Shown in pieces: positions 1-8,419 of a DNA stretch of 64,000 bases. The position numbers were made by a program, and so were the translations under genes. Positions within the stretch are counted from its first letter, which is position 1; each line of letters opens with the position of its first letter. A model generated the notes under the pieces. It was given only the letters and a program-made list of their open reading frames with translations. It did not search any database and had not been told where the DNA came from. The stretch comes from JAVBLP01 sp052034625 (lineage in GTDB: Bacteria; Elusimicrobiota; Endomicrobiia; Endomicrobiales; Endomicrobiaceae). The stretch is from assembly GCA_052034625.1 (NCBI GenBank), contig JBPOII010000006.1:124001-188000 (forward strand), read 5' to 3'.

Positions 1-1
1 A

Positions 2-76
2 GGCACAGCAAAAGTTACTGAAGCACAAAGACAGTCGACTTTGCTTTTAAAAAGTATAGAAACTGAAAAAAAATAA
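2..76 (+). CDS. C-terminal end of an unidentified protein (5' end outside window)
   Basis: An open frame runs in from the left edge and stops with TAA at 74-76, giving about 24 residues ending in SIETEKK. A strong intrinsic terminator follows directly, which supports this as a real gene end. Too little is present to name the product. Which gene it is can only be settled from the flanking sequence. Confidence 0.45.
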   Translation, partial: GTAKVTEAQRQSTLLLKSIETEKK

Positions 77-90
77 AATTTAAAAATACA

Positions 91-130
91 GAAGTCCGGG
101 AATAAAATATATTCCCGGACTTCTTTTTTA
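91..130 (+). terminator. Rho-independent terminator after the leftmost gene
   Basis: Perfect 14-bp stem (91-104 pairs with 110-123, core GTCCGGGAATA) with a 5-nt loop, followed by a T-run. It sits 15 nt after the stop codon of the partial gene at the left edge. Confidence 0.9.
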
Positions 131-203
131 TTTCACCGATACTATTAATTTGTTTTTTTACCGCATATTTATTTTCCATACAATATTTGATAATATTTCT
201 TTT

Positions 204-953
204 ATGGATAAAAAACAACTTTTTGAACAATTCCTAGACTATGTCAGGGCAAATATAATACCTTTATTTTCAGAAGAAAATGTTAAAAATTTTCAAATTT
301 ACTTTGACGAACTTATTGAATGGAATCAAAAATTCAATCTTATTTCCTATAAAACTGAAAAAGATTTAATTTACAGACATTTTTGCGACTCTCTTTACAG
401 TGCAAAAGCGATAAAAGAGATAAATCCTGAACTTGAAGGCGCAAAAGTTATTGATCTCGGAACAGGTTCCGGCATGCCCGGCATACCTGTAAAAATAGCA
501 TTGCCTGAAATAAATTTGACTCTTGTAGAATCCATAACAAAAAAATGCACTTTTCTTGAAAATGTAAAGAGTAAACTAAAATTTGATATCAAAATACTTA
601 ATACCAGAGCCGAAGAAATAGGACAAAGTCCAAATTACAGACAAAGGTGTGATTTTGTTCTATCAAGAGCTGTAAGTAAATTCTCCCCTAATCTTGAAAT
701 ATCAATACCACTTCTAAAAGTGGGCGGACATTTTATAGTTCACAAAACAAAAAAATCAGCTGAAAGCCAAGAAGAAGGTCTTCCTTCTGTAGAAAATGCT
801 CTGAAACATCTCGGCGCAAAACTTGAAAAAACCATATCTTATACAATCCCTGAACAAGAGTTGGATTATTGTATACTCATTTTCAAAAAATATAAAGACA
901 CACCGCCGCAATATCCCAGAAAAACAGGAATTCCTGAAAAAAGACCATTATAA
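204..953 (+). CDS. rsmG: 16S rRNA (guanine-N7) methyltransferase RsmG (GidB)
   Basis: SAM-dependent methyltransferase that modifies a guanine of 16S rRNA (G527 in E. coli numbering). The 249-residue protein begins MDKKQLFEQFL and has the family's N-terminal helical segment, the NLISYKTEKDLIYRHFCDSL motif, and the SAM-binding glycine loop VIDLGTGSGMPGIP at about residue 80, followed by LSRAVSKF. The open frame extends upstream to 150, but the extra 18 residues (MFFYRIFIFH...) are hydrophobic and foreign to the family, so ATG 204 is preferred. There is no clear Shine-Dalgarno sequence. The next gene starts 3 nt after the stop, so the two are probably cotranscribed. The acidic-poor C-terminal tail rich in Pro and Lys looks lineage-specific. 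Confidence 0.93.
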   Translation: MDKKQLFEQFLDYVRANIIPLFSEENVKNFQIYFDELIEWNQKFNLISYKTEKDLIYRHFCDSLYSAKAIKEINPELEGAKVIDLGTGSGMPGIPVKIALPEINLTLVESITKKCTFLENVKSKLKFDIKILNTRAEEIGQSPNYRQRCDFVLSRAVSKFSPNLEISIPLLKVGGHFIVHKTKKSAESQEEGLPSVENALKHLGAKLEKTISYTIPEQELDYCILIFKKYKDTPPQYPRKTGIPEKRPL

Positions 954-956
954 TGG

Positions 957-1364
957 ATGTTTTATATGATAATAGAAATTAATATATCAACAAAAAAACG
1001 AAATGAAATGATCGATATTACACAACAAATTAATGCCAAACTTTTAGAAAGAAAGATAAGTAGCGGCTTTTGCATAATATATACTCCTCACACAACTTCT
1101 GCCATAACAATAAATGAAAATGCAGATCCGGATGTTTGCACTGATATGATAAAAGGTCTTGCAAATATCTCTCCTGACAACAGCTCTTATAAACATTTAG
1201 AAGGCAATTCAGATGCACATATAAAATCAAGCCTTGTCGGCACATCTGAAACTGTAATAATAGAGAACGGCAGGCTTAAACTCGGCACATGGCAAGGAAT
1301 ATACTTTTGTGAATTTGATGGTCCTCGAAACAGACATATCTGGATCAAGATAATAAAAGATTAA
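957..1364 (+). CDS. YjbQ/UPF0047 family protein
   Basis: 135-residue member of the YjbQ (UPF0047) family, small trimeric enzymes of unclear physiological role; some members show weak thiamin-phosphate synthase activity. Family signatures visible: YTPHTTSAITINENADPDV near residues 43-61, HLEGNSDAHIKSSLVG at about 80-95, and GTWQGIYFCEFDGPRNRHIW near the C-terminus, with the conserved metal/phosphate-site histidines. It starts 3 nt after rsmG; a second ATG at 966 is an alternative start. It ends at a bidirectional terminator shared with the opposing rluD operon. Confidence 0.88.
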   Translation: MFYMIIEINISTKKRNEMIDITQQINAKLLERKISSGFCIIYTPHTTSAITINENADPDVCTDMIKGLANISPDNSSYKHLEGNSDAHIKSSLVGTSETVIIENGRLKLGTWQGIYFCEFDGPRNRHIWIKIIKD

Positions 1365-1390
1365 CTTTACATTATTTAATAATAAATAAA

Positions 1391-1422
1391 AAAGTCTCCT
1401 GAAGTTCAGGAGTTCTTTTTTT
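1391..1422. terminator. Bidirectional terminator between yjbQ and rluD
   Basis: Inverted repeat CTCCTGA...TCAGGAG (1396-1402 and 1406-1412) with an A-run on the left and a T-run on the right. It can therefore end the plus-strand rsmG-yjbQ transcript and the minus-strand operon that finishes with rluD at 1449. Confidence 0.8.
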
Positions 1423-1448
1423 ATTATACCGCAAGGACCGATCAATGT

Positions 1449-2336
1449 TTAATTTTGTTTAAATATTTCTTTCATATCGTCAGGCAATGGAGCTGAAAAT
1501 TGCATTGTTTTTGATGTTTTCGGATGTGTGAATGTTATACTATAAGCATGAAGCATCTGTCTTTCATATTGTTTACCTTCAATTGTTTCCGGACCGCCAT
1601 ATTGTTTATCTCCTATTACAGGATGATTAATATATTTCATATGGCTTCTTATCTGATGAGTCCTTCCGGTAATTATATTTACTTCAACAAGAGTATAGTC
1701 ACCCTTTCTTGAAATAACTTTAAATTCCGTGACAGCCATTTTTTTAGCTAAAGGGTTTACCGACATAAGTTTTCTATTGTGAGGAGATCTGCCTAAAGGT
1801 GCTTCTATCCTTCCAAGATTTTCAACTATTATTCCTTTGACGGCAGCATAATATATCTTCTTTACTGCTCTTTTCTGAAACTGTTTTGAAATGCTTATTT
1901 TTGCTTTTTCATTTTTTGCAAAAATTATGATTCCGGAAGTGTCTTTATCAAGCCTGTGTACAAGATAAGGATTGAATTTTCCTTTTGAATGTCCCATAAG
2001 AGCATTCACAAGTGTTCCCGAGGGATGCCCGTAAGAAGGATGAACAACTATCCCAGGACTTTTATTTACTACTATTATATCATCATCTTCATAAATAATA
2101 TCAAGCTTTATCTTTTCGGCTTTTATATCAAGCTTTTCTTCTTTTTCAAATTCAACTGTGACTTCATCGCCGTGTTTAAGTTTGTGGCTGACAAGCACTT
2201 GTTTCCCATTAACTTCGACTTTTCCTTTCCCGGCAAGTTTTTGAAAATAAGAACGCGAATAATCTTTATATACGGAAGCTAAAAAAGAATCTACTCTTTC
2301 TCGTTCAAATTTTTCATATATTATTTTTTTCTGCAT
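1449..2336 (-). CDS. rluD: RluA/RluD-family 23S rRNA pseudouridine synthase
   Basis: 295 residues. The N-terminal S4 RNA-binding domain (about 12-75, RVDSFLAS...GKVEVNGKQV) is followed by the pseudouridine synthase domain with the catalytic-aspartate motif HRLDKDTSGIIIFAKN near residue 127 and GRTHQIRSHMKYI near 225. The order and length match RluD, which isomerises uridines in helix 69 of 23S rRNA; assignment to RluD rather than RluA/RluC paralogues is by overall architecture. Last gene of the yggS-to-rluD run; its ATG lies 23 nt inside lgt, so it is probably translationally coupled, and it ends at the 1391-1422 terminator. Confidence 0.9.
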   Translation of the reverse strand: MQKKIIYEKFERERVDSFLASVYKDYSRSYFQKLAGKGKVEVNGKQVLVSHKLKHGDEVTVEFEKEEKLDIKAEKIKLDIIYEDDDIIVVNKSPGIVVHPSYGHPSGTLVNALMGHSKGKFNPYLVHRLDKDTSGIIIFAKNEKAKISISKQFQKRAVKKIYYAAVKGIIVENLGRIEAPLGRSPHNRKLMSVNPLAKKMAVTEFKVISRKGDYTLVEVNIITGRTHQIRSHMKYINHPVIGDKQYGGPETIEGKQYERQMLHAYSITFTHPKTSKTMQFSAPLPDDMKEIFKQN

Positions 2337-3099
2337 TTTTGCTTACCTTATAAATTATTATTATGCCGGCTACAAATATAAATATTGATAATACCTGTGC
2401 TATAGACATACCGAAAAGTTGCGAACCTCTGAAATCTCCTCGGAAAAATTCAAGGACAAATCTTAAAGCCGCATAGGCTATAAGATAAAATGCAAAAGTT
2501 TTTCCGCCCGCATGTTTTTTGCCACTATAATTGTATTTATGTAAAAGAATGAAAATTACCAGATTTCCGAAAGCTTCGTATAATTGTACAGGGTGTAATA
2601 ATACTCCCTTCAGCGCAAGCGTATTTTTATCATTAAACATAACAGCCCAAGGCAAGTCGCAATGTTTGCCATAGCAACAACCGGCAAAAAAGCAGCCTAT
2701 CCTTCCAAACATATGAGCAAGAGGCAATGCCGGAGCCACTATATCGCTCAACTTAGCTAAAGGTATACTTTTCTTTTTTGTATATATCACGGCAAAAATG
2801 ACAGATAATATAAAACCGCCATAATATACAAGCCCGCCCTGCCATACTTTAACAATATCAAGCGGAGCTGCAATAAAATCTTTAATATTAATAAGAATAT
2901 AAAGCAGCCTTGCACCAACAATAGCGGCTATAAGCAAATATAAAAGAAAAGTATAGAACTCATCTTCTGTCATTATATTATCTTTTGACTTTTTCAGCAT
3001 TTTGATAATATAGAGCACAGCGGCCATAAAACCCACGGCTATAAAGAAACCGTAAGTATACACTTTAATACTTCCAAAACTTAAAAGAATAGGATACAT
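2314..3099 (-). CDS. lgt: Prolipoprotein diacylglyceryl transferase Lgt
   Basis: 261-residue polytopic inner-membrane protein that transfers diacylglycerol from phosphatidylglycerol to the lipobox cysteine of prolipoproteins. The family signature GRIGCFFAGCCYG sits at about residue 133 and HPVQLYEAFGN at about 167, with hydrophobic segments before and after. RBS AAGGTG precedes ATG. It lies 3 nt downstream of lspA, so the first two steps of lipoprotein maturation are encoded side by side. This fits the several lipobox proteins in the window. It overlaps rluD by 23 nt. Confidence 0.95.
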   Translation of the reverse strand: MYPILLSFGSIKVYTYGFFIAVGFMAAVLYIIKMLKKSKDNIMTEDEFYTFLLYLLIAAIVGARLLYILINIKDFIAAPLDIVKVWQGGLVYYGGFILSVIFAVIYTKKKSIPLAKLSDIVAPALPLAHMFGRIGCFFAGCCYGKHCDLPWAVMFNDKNTLALKGVLLHPVQLYEAFGNLVIFILLHKYNYSGKKHAGGKTFAFYLIAYAALRFVLEFFRGDFRGSQLFGMSIAQVLSIFIFVAGIIIIYKVSKNAEKNNI

Positions 3100-3102
3100 T
3101 TT

Positions 3103-3576
3103 TTACACCTTATTTTTCTTAAAAACCGGCATAAATATATCTAAAAATACAAGTCCGGCTGCAATGCATACGCAAGAATCAGCTATATTAAAAGACGGCC
3201 ATCTGAGCGTATTGATTCCGAAATCTAAAAAATCAACCACAGCCCCTCTGAATATCCTGTCTATAAGATTTCCGATCCCTCCTGAAATTAGAAGAGCAAA
3301 AGCATATTTCTGCAAAGCTGTAAGTTTCGCTTTATTTTTAAATACCCATATTAAAACACCTGAGAGAAACAAGATCATTAAAATTGCAAACAAGTTATTC
3401 TTCCCCTGAAACATACTGAAAGCCACCCCTGTATTATGAACATTTGTAATATTAAAAAAGTTCATAAACGGAATGACTTTCAAATTGCTGCCATAAGCCA
3501 CAAAAGTATCTGCAAGATATTTTGTGAGCTGGTCAATTATAAGGAGAAAAACCGCTAAACAGAAAGGTTTTTTCAT
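3103..3576 (-). CDS. lspA: Lipoprotein signal peptidase II
   Basis: 157-residue inner-membrane aspartyl protease that removes signal peptides from lipidated prolipoproteins. Four hydrophobic helices are apparent. Conserved motifs: NVHNTGVAFSMF (about 44-55), GGIGNLIDRIFRGAVVDFLD with one catalytic Asp, and FNIADSCVCIAAG with the second. It starts exactly where ileS ends (stop 3577-3579), with an AGAGG RBS inside the last ileS codons. Adjacency of ileS and lspA is common in many bacteria. Confidence 0.95.
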   Translation of the reverse strand: MKKPFCLAVFLLIIDQLTKYLADTFVAYGSNLKVIPFMNFFNITNVHNTGVAFSMFQGKNNLFAILMILFLSGVLIWVFKNKAKLTALQKYAFALLISGGIGNLIDRIFRGAVVDFLDFGINTLRWPSFNIADSCVCIAAGLVFLDIFMPVFKKNKV

Positions 3577-6360
3577 TTATTTTAATGCCTCTGTGCATCT
3601 TGGGCACAGATCTTCTTTTATACCTTCAATATGTCTCCAGCATCTCATACATTTACCATATTCCGACTTTGTTGCTTCGATCTTAAACATATCTTCATCG
3701 TCTGATTGCACAGCCTTTATATCCCAGCTGCCAAGCGTAAGATTAAGCAAATCTTTATCCTTAAAAACATCGGCATATTTTTCGCCATAGGTTATATTAA
3801 GAGAAGCTTCCAGATTTGAACCTATAATTTTATTCTGTCTGAGTTTCTCATAAGCCGCCAGCACTTCTTCTCTTACATCAAGGATCTTTTCCCACTTTTC
3901 AAGCGTTTCTGCCTGAAGTATCATCTTGCTGTTAGTAATAGGGAAGTCAGCAAGAAATACGGATTTTGGTGCATCAGGAACTACTTTCAATATTTCTTTC
4001 CAGGCTTCTTCCGCCGTAAAAGAAAGTATCGGAGCAACAAGCCTTATCAATACGGAACATATTTCAAGCATAGCCGACTGCGCACTTATTCTTTCAATAC
4101 TGTCAACTTTATTACAATATAGAATATCTTTCAAAGCATCAAGATAAAAACCGCTTAAAAATACTGTGCAGAAATTATTTATTGAACTTGCCGCTTTATG
4201 GAATTCATAACTTTCATAAGCCGCTGATACTTGTGTCGACAAATCCTGCAGACGGCTGAGTGCATATTTATCTATCTCCTGCATGTCTTTGAATTGAAGC
4301 ACTTTTTTATGATCAAAACCGCCGATATTACCAAGCAAAAATCGTATAGTATTCCTTATTTTTCTGTAAGCATCGCTCAAACCTTTAAGGATTTCATCTG
4401 ATACTCTTATATCTTCTTTATAATCGCTTGAAGCTATCCAAAGCCTCAGCACATCAGCACCGTATTTATTTATCATCTGTTCGGCAGATATAACATTGCC
4501 CAAGGATTTGGACATTTTTTTTCCTTGCCCGTCAACCACAAAGCCATGCGTTAAAACATTCTTATATGGAGCCTCGTCTTTTAAAGCGACTGAAGGTATA
4601 AGCGAGGTCTGAAACCATCCTCTATGTTGATCGCTCCCTTCAAGGTACAGATCGGCCGGAAACTCCAAGTCTTTATAATTCCCGCTCGATAAAACAGCTT
4701 CATGAGAAACTCCGGAATCAAACCAAACATCTAAAATATCTTCCTCTTTCCTAAAATTCTTTGAAGAACATGAAGGACATTTAGCATCTGTTCCTTTGAG
4801 CAATTCTTCTTCGCTCATTTCAAACCATGAGTCAGATCCTTTTTCGCTGAAAAGATCTGAGATTTTGTATATTATCTTCGGATCTATTAAAGCTTCTCCA
4901 CAATCTTTACAATAAAATACAGGTATCGGAACTCCCCACAAACGCTGGCGGCTCAAACACCAATCAGGTCTGCTTTCAAGCATTCCCGTTATTCTGTTCT
5001 CACCATATTTAGGTATCCAGTTAACATCTTTTACTGAATCAAGAAGTCTCTTTCTCAAATCATCGTATTCAACACTTAAAAACCACTGCGGAGTAGCTCT
5101 GAAAATTACAGGTTTTTTGCATCTCCAACAATGAGGATATGAGTGATCTATATTAAGTTTTGCTAGAAGTTTTCCCTCTTTTTCAAGCTTTTCGATTATT
5201 AAAGGGTTTGCTTTAAAAATATTAATATTTTCAAATTCAGGTACATCTTTTGTGAATAATCCCCTGTCATTTACCGGAGAGATTATCTCAAGTCCATACT
5301 CTAGACCTGCCTGATAGTCTTCCTGTCCATGTCCCGGAGCAATATGTACTATACCTGTACCATCTTCCATACTTACATAATCGGCAAGAATACCTTCCGA
5401 CTCTCTTTCTACGACAGGATTTTTACAGTGCAGATTAACAAAATCAACACCTTTTGTTTCAAAAAGCGTTTCATAGCTTAGTGCTTTTATATTCTCTTTT
5501 ACACTGTCAGCCAAAGCTTCAGCTACTATAAGTCTTTCTTCTTTTCCGTCTTCAAATTTATAAACAGCAGCAATATATTGTGCATCTCCGTTAAATGCAA
5601 GTGCGACATTTGCCGGTAATGTCCAAGGAGTAGTCGTCCATATTAAAACTGAAAAATCTTTCAACAAAGCTTTCTTGGTTTTCAAACCTTTAGGAAGTGA
5701 AACTATTTTAAACTTAACAAAAATCGAGTCGGAGGCGTGATCCGCATATTCCACTTCTGCATCAGCCAAGGCGGTTTCACAGCAAGGACACCAATAAACG
5801 GGTTTCTTTTTTCTGTATACATAACCGTTTTCAGCAAGCTGACCGAAAACTTTTACTATTGAAGCCTCATATTTCGGATCAAGAGTGAGATATGGATTAT
5901 CCCAGTCCGCAATAGCACCGAGCCTTTTAAACTCGCCTTTTTGTATTTCAACAAATTTTTTAGCAAAAGCCGCAGCTTGTTTTCTAAAAACAAGTCTGTC
6001 AACTTTATTTTTGTCAGTCTTAAGTTCTTTTAAAGCAAGCTGTTCTATAGGCAGTCCATGGCAATCCCATCCCGGAGTGAAAGGCACATAATTCCCTATC
6101 ATAAAGCGGTATTTTATAATAAAATCTTTTAAAACTTTATTGAGGGCTGTGCCTATATGAATATGGGCATTAGCATAAGGAGGACCGTCGTGAAAAATAA
6201 ATTTTTCTTTATCTTTATTTTTCTCGCACATTTTCACATAAAGTCTTTCATTTTCCCATTCTTCAACAAAAGCCGGCTCTCTCTGAGGGAGATTTGCTTT
6301 CATTTGAAAATCAGTTTTCGGTAGATTTACTGTCTTAGAATATTCTTTTTCCTTGTCCAT
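3577..6360 (-). CDS. ileS: Isoleucyl-tRNA synthetase
   Basis: 927-residue class I aminoacyl-tRNA synthetase charging tRNA-Ile. The HIGH-type motif is PYANAHIHIGTALNK (about 60-74) and KMSKS is GQGKKMSKSLGNV (about 607). The CP1 editing domain lies between them (TTTPWTLPANVA, GTGIVHIAPGHGQEDY). The C-terminus ends in a zinc-ribbon, CMRCWRH...CPRC, as in bacterial-type IleRS. Length is normal. Preceded by the small yggU gene with a 30-nt gap. No T-box-like leader is possible here because it is internal to an operon. Confidence 0.97.
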   Translation of the reverse strand: MDKEKEYSKTVNLPKTDFQMKANLPQREPAFVEEWENERLYVKMCEKNKDKEKFIFHDGPPYANAHIHIGTALNKVLKDFIIKYRFMIGNYVPFTPGWDCHGLPIEQLALKELKTDKNKVDRLVFRKQAAAFAKKFVEIQKGEFKRLGAIADWDNPYLTLDPKYEASIVKVFGQLAENGYVYRKKKPVYWCPCCETALADAEVEYADHASDSIFVKFKIVSLPKGLKTKKALLKDFSVLIWTTTPWTLPANVALAFNGDAQYIAAVYKFEDGKEERLIVAEALADSVKENIKALSYETLFETKGVDFVNLHCKNPVVERESEGILADYVSMEDGTGIVHIAPGHGQEDYQAGLEYGLEIISPVNDRGLFTKDVPEFENINIFKANPLIIEKLEKEGKLLAKLNIDHSYPHCWRCKKPVIFRATPQWFLSVEYDDLRKRLLDSVKDVNWIPKYGENRITGMLESRPDWCLSRQRLWGVPIPVFYCKDCGEALIDPKIIYKISDLFSEKGSDSWFEMSEEELLKGTDAKCPSCSSKNFRKEEDILDVWFDSGVSHEAVLSSGNYKDLEFPADLYLEGSDQHRGWFQTSLIPSVALKDEAPYKNVLTHGFVVDGQGKKMSKSLGNVISAEQMINKYGADVLRLWIASSDYKEDIRVSDEILKGLSDAYRKIRNTIRFLLGNIGGFDHKKVLQFKDMQEIDKYALSRLQDLSTQVSAAYESYEFHKAASSINNFCTVFLSGFYLDALKDILYCNKVDSIERISAQSAMLEICSVLIRLVAPILSFTAEEAWKEILKVVPDAPKSVFLADFPITNSKMILQAETLEKWEKILDVREEVLAAYEKLRQNKIIGSNLEASLNITYGEKYADVFKDKDLLNLTLGSWDIKAVQSDDEDMFKIEATKSEYGKCMRCWRHIEGIKEDLCPRCTEALK

Positions 6361-6390
6361 TTTCCATTTATCCTTAAAATAAAACTAAAT

Positions 6391-6654
6391 TTACGGTATC
6401 GTGTCCAACACTTCTGCTAATTCTTCCTCAGAACGTCCTATGATCTCAATAGTTTTTTCTCTTCCGCGTTCTCCTTTTCTTAAAAACACCATTGATCTTT
6501 TAACATCAAAAAATTCAGAGAGGAACTCACAAAGTTCTTCATTTGCTTTCCCTTCAACCGCCGGTGCGGAAATCTTTACTCTTAAAATCGAACCTATCCT
6601 GCTTACTACTTCATTCCTTTTTGAGTTCGGTATCACTCTTACTTTTATAATCAT
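6391..6654 (-). CDS. DUF167/YggU family protein
   Basis: 87-residue UPF0235/YggU family protein of unknown function. The conserved core RVIPNSKRNEV, VKISAPAVEGKANEELCEFL and the C-terminal KTIEIIG are recognisable. Preceded by a strong AGGGGG RBS. It sits between proC and ileS, 19 nt after proC, in the cell-growth operon that starts with yggS; yggS-proC-yggU order is widespread. Confidence 0.88.
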   Translation of the reverse strand: MIIKVRVIPNSKRNEVVSRIGSILRVKISAPAVEGKANEELCEFLSEFFDVKRSMVFLRKGERGREKTIEIIGRSEEELAEVLDTIP

Positions 6655-6673
6655 TGTTTTCCCCCTTTCGGAG

Positions 6674-7486
6674 TTATTTACTCAATTCTTTTGACCTTTG
6701 CATTGCTTCTATCATCGCTTTGTGCACTATATCTGAAAGATTTTGAGATTCAAAATATTTTAAAGCAGCTTCTGTTGTCCCATTTGGAGATTTTACTTTC
6801 TCTTTAAGCTCTGCTGCCGGAATTTTAGTTTCTACAAGCATTTTGCCGGAACCGTAAACAGTCTGTAATGCAAAAGTTTCGGCAATTTCTTTATTAAGGC
6901 CCATTTTTTCTGCTGCTTTTTGCATAAGTTCGCATAAATAAAATACATATGCCGGTCCTGATCCTGAAAGTGCCGTTATAATGTCAAATTTATCTTCATC
7001 AAGTATAGCTACTTTCCCTATTGCACCGAAAAGCTTTTTTGCTTTTTGAAGCTGCTCGTCAGAGACTAATCTGCCTTTGCACAAAGCCGTAGCTCCTGAA
7101 AGTACAAGTGCGGGAGTATTCGGCATAGCTCTTAATACAGCGACTTCTTTGCCTATATTATCTTCAATATACTGTGTGGTAATACCTGCAGCTATTGATA
7201 TGATGATCGCTCTTTTCTTTACAAATTGCCTTATCTCATCAAAAACGGTAGGTATATTTTGAGGCTTTACCGATAAAATTATTATATCTGCACCGATTAG
7301 AGCTTCGCCTTTATCTTCAGCAATAGAAACACCGAACTTTTCTGACAATTCCACAAGTCTTTCTTTTAAAACATCATTGCAAACTATATTTTCGGCTTTA
7401 ATCAGTTTTGCCTGTAAAATACCTGAAATTATAGATTGAGCCATATTGCCGGAACCGATAAAAAAAAGTTTTTTACTTATTTCCAT
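6674..7486 (-). CDS. proC: Pyrroline-5-carboxylate reductase
   Basis: 270-residue NAD(P)H-dependent enzyme for the last step of proline synthesis. Rossmann motif LFFIGSGNMAQSII at the N-terminus, VLRAMPNTPALV in the middle, and the C-terminal signature SGSGPAYVFYLCELM followed by SPNGTTEAAL (the family usually has SPGGTT; the Asn is a minor substitution). The open frame can be read from a TTG at 7501, but ATG 7486 has a GGAG Shine-Dalgarno and matches family length. It overlaps the end of yggS by 14 nt. Confidence 0.94.
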   Translation of the reverse strand: MEISKKLFFIGSGNMAQSIISGILQAKLIKAENIVCNDVLKERLVELSEKFGVSIAEDKGEALIGADIIILSVKPQNIPTVFDEIRQFVKKRAIIISIAAGITTQYIEDNIGKEVAVLRAMPNTPALVLSGATALCKGRLVSDEQLQKAKKLFGAIGKVAILDEDKFDIITALSGSGPAYVFYLCELMQKAAEKMGLNKEIAETFALQTVYGSGKMLVETKIPAAELKEKVKSPNGTTEAALKYFESQNLSDIVHKAMIEAMQRSKELSK

Positions 7487-8171
7487 AATCTCTTTCTCCA
7501 AAAATCGCAGAACCTATGCGTATCATATTTGATCCTTCTTCAACTGCGATTTTATAATCGTCAGACATGCCCATAGATAAAATATTAAATTCTTCTTTTT
7601 TATATTCTTTTTTGATTTTTTCAAACAGTTCATGAGTTTTTTTAAAATAAGGGCGGGCATCTTCAGGATTGTCGCATAGAGGAGGTATAACCATCAACCC
7701 TTTTATTAAAATATTGTGTAAATCAAGACACTGCCTGTAAAAATCACAAACCGAATTTATCTCTATGCCGGTCTTTGTGATTTCACCGGAAACTTTAACT
7801 TCAATAAGGCAATTCTGAACTTTATTTAAACTTTGAGAATGTCTGTTTATATTTTTTGCCAGCTTCAAGCTGTCCAGAGAGTGTATAAGATCGAAGTTTT
7901 CAACGGCTTTTTTTGCTTTATTTGATTGTAAGTGACCGATAAAGTGCCTTGTTATACCTTCCAGTTTATCACCAAGTTGTTCGAATTTTGGTAAGGCTTC
8001 CTGTACTTTGCTTTCACCTATATCTTTTATACCGGCTTTTATAGCCTCAAAAACATCCTGATGCGAGAAGGTTTTTGTTACGGCTATTATTCTTACCTTA
8101 TCTTTTTTATCGCCGGAAAGTAACTCTAAATTATTTTTTATAAAATTAATATTATTACTTATATTTTTCAT
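7473..8171 (-). CDS. YggS/PROSC family PLP homeostasis protein
   Basis: 232-residue fold-type III PLP-binding protein, alanine-racemase-like barrel without a second domain, involved in pyridoxal-phosphate homeostasis. The PLP lysine is in IIAVTKTF (about residue 33). Further signatures are IGESKVQEALPK, HFIGHLQSNKAKKAV and LSMGMSDDYKIAVEEGSNMIRIGSAIFG. First gene of the minus-strand operon ending with rluD. A TATAAT lies 13 nt before the ATG, and there is no Shine-Dalgarno sequence, so the transcript may have a very short leader. Confidence 0.93.
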   Translation of the reverse strand: MKNISNNINFIKNNLELLSGDKKDKVRIIAVTKTFSHQDVFEAIKAGIKDIGESKVQEALPKFEQLGDKLEGITRHFIGHLQSNKAKKAVENFDLIHSLDSLKLAKNINRHSQSLNKVQNCLIEVKVSGEITKTGIEINSVCDFYRQCLDLHNILIKGLMVIPPLCDNPEDARPYFKKTHELFEKIKKEYKKEEFNILSMGMSDDYKIAVEEGSNMIRIGSAIFGERDYGNK

Positions 8172-8366
8172 TAAATTAGCTGTAATTATAGCATATTTTT
8201 TGAGTTTTTTGAAATCTATGGATTACTGAAATGCGGTGAATAGAACGGCTGTTACGAATCAAAGGCAACGACAACGGCAAAAGACAGGAATTTCCACCCT
8301 GCACTCTCACACAAGAGGCGAAGAAAAAGAAAGACAAAAGAAAAGACAAACAAGGAGAACAAATAA
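8172..8366. other. Intergenic spacer without a supported gene
   Basis: Apart from the yggS -10 box and the downstream terminator of the giant gene, I see no gene. Positions 8221-8340 are about 44% G+C by my count, higher than the surrounding spacers. Small frames here translate to low-complexity Arg/Gln/Lys-rich peptides and are not believable genes. It could be a degraded remnant. Confidence 0.5.
8185..8190 (-). promoter_or_regulatory. Putative -10 element of the yggS operon
   Basis: TATAAT on the minus strand, 13 nt before the yggS ATG. The matching -35 is weak (TTTCAA about 18 nt upstream). It implies a 5' leader of roughly 7 nt. Confidence 0.4.
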
Positions 8367-8400
8367 AAAATCCCTCCGGTTTGATTTCCGGAGGGATTTT
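8367..8400 (-). terminator. Terminator of the giant autotransporter/OmpA gene
   Basis: 13-bp perfect stem (8367-8379 with 8388-8400, core ATCCCTCCGG) and 8-nt loop, followed on the minus strand by a T-rich tract. It lies 20 nt past the stop codon of the 2024-residue gene. Confidence 0.9.
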
Positions 8401-8419
8401 CATATATTTGATTATTTTA

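Noticed and set aside
150..203. N-terminal extension of RsmG
   Set aside because: Hydrophobic residues not found in the family; ATG 204 fits homologous starts.
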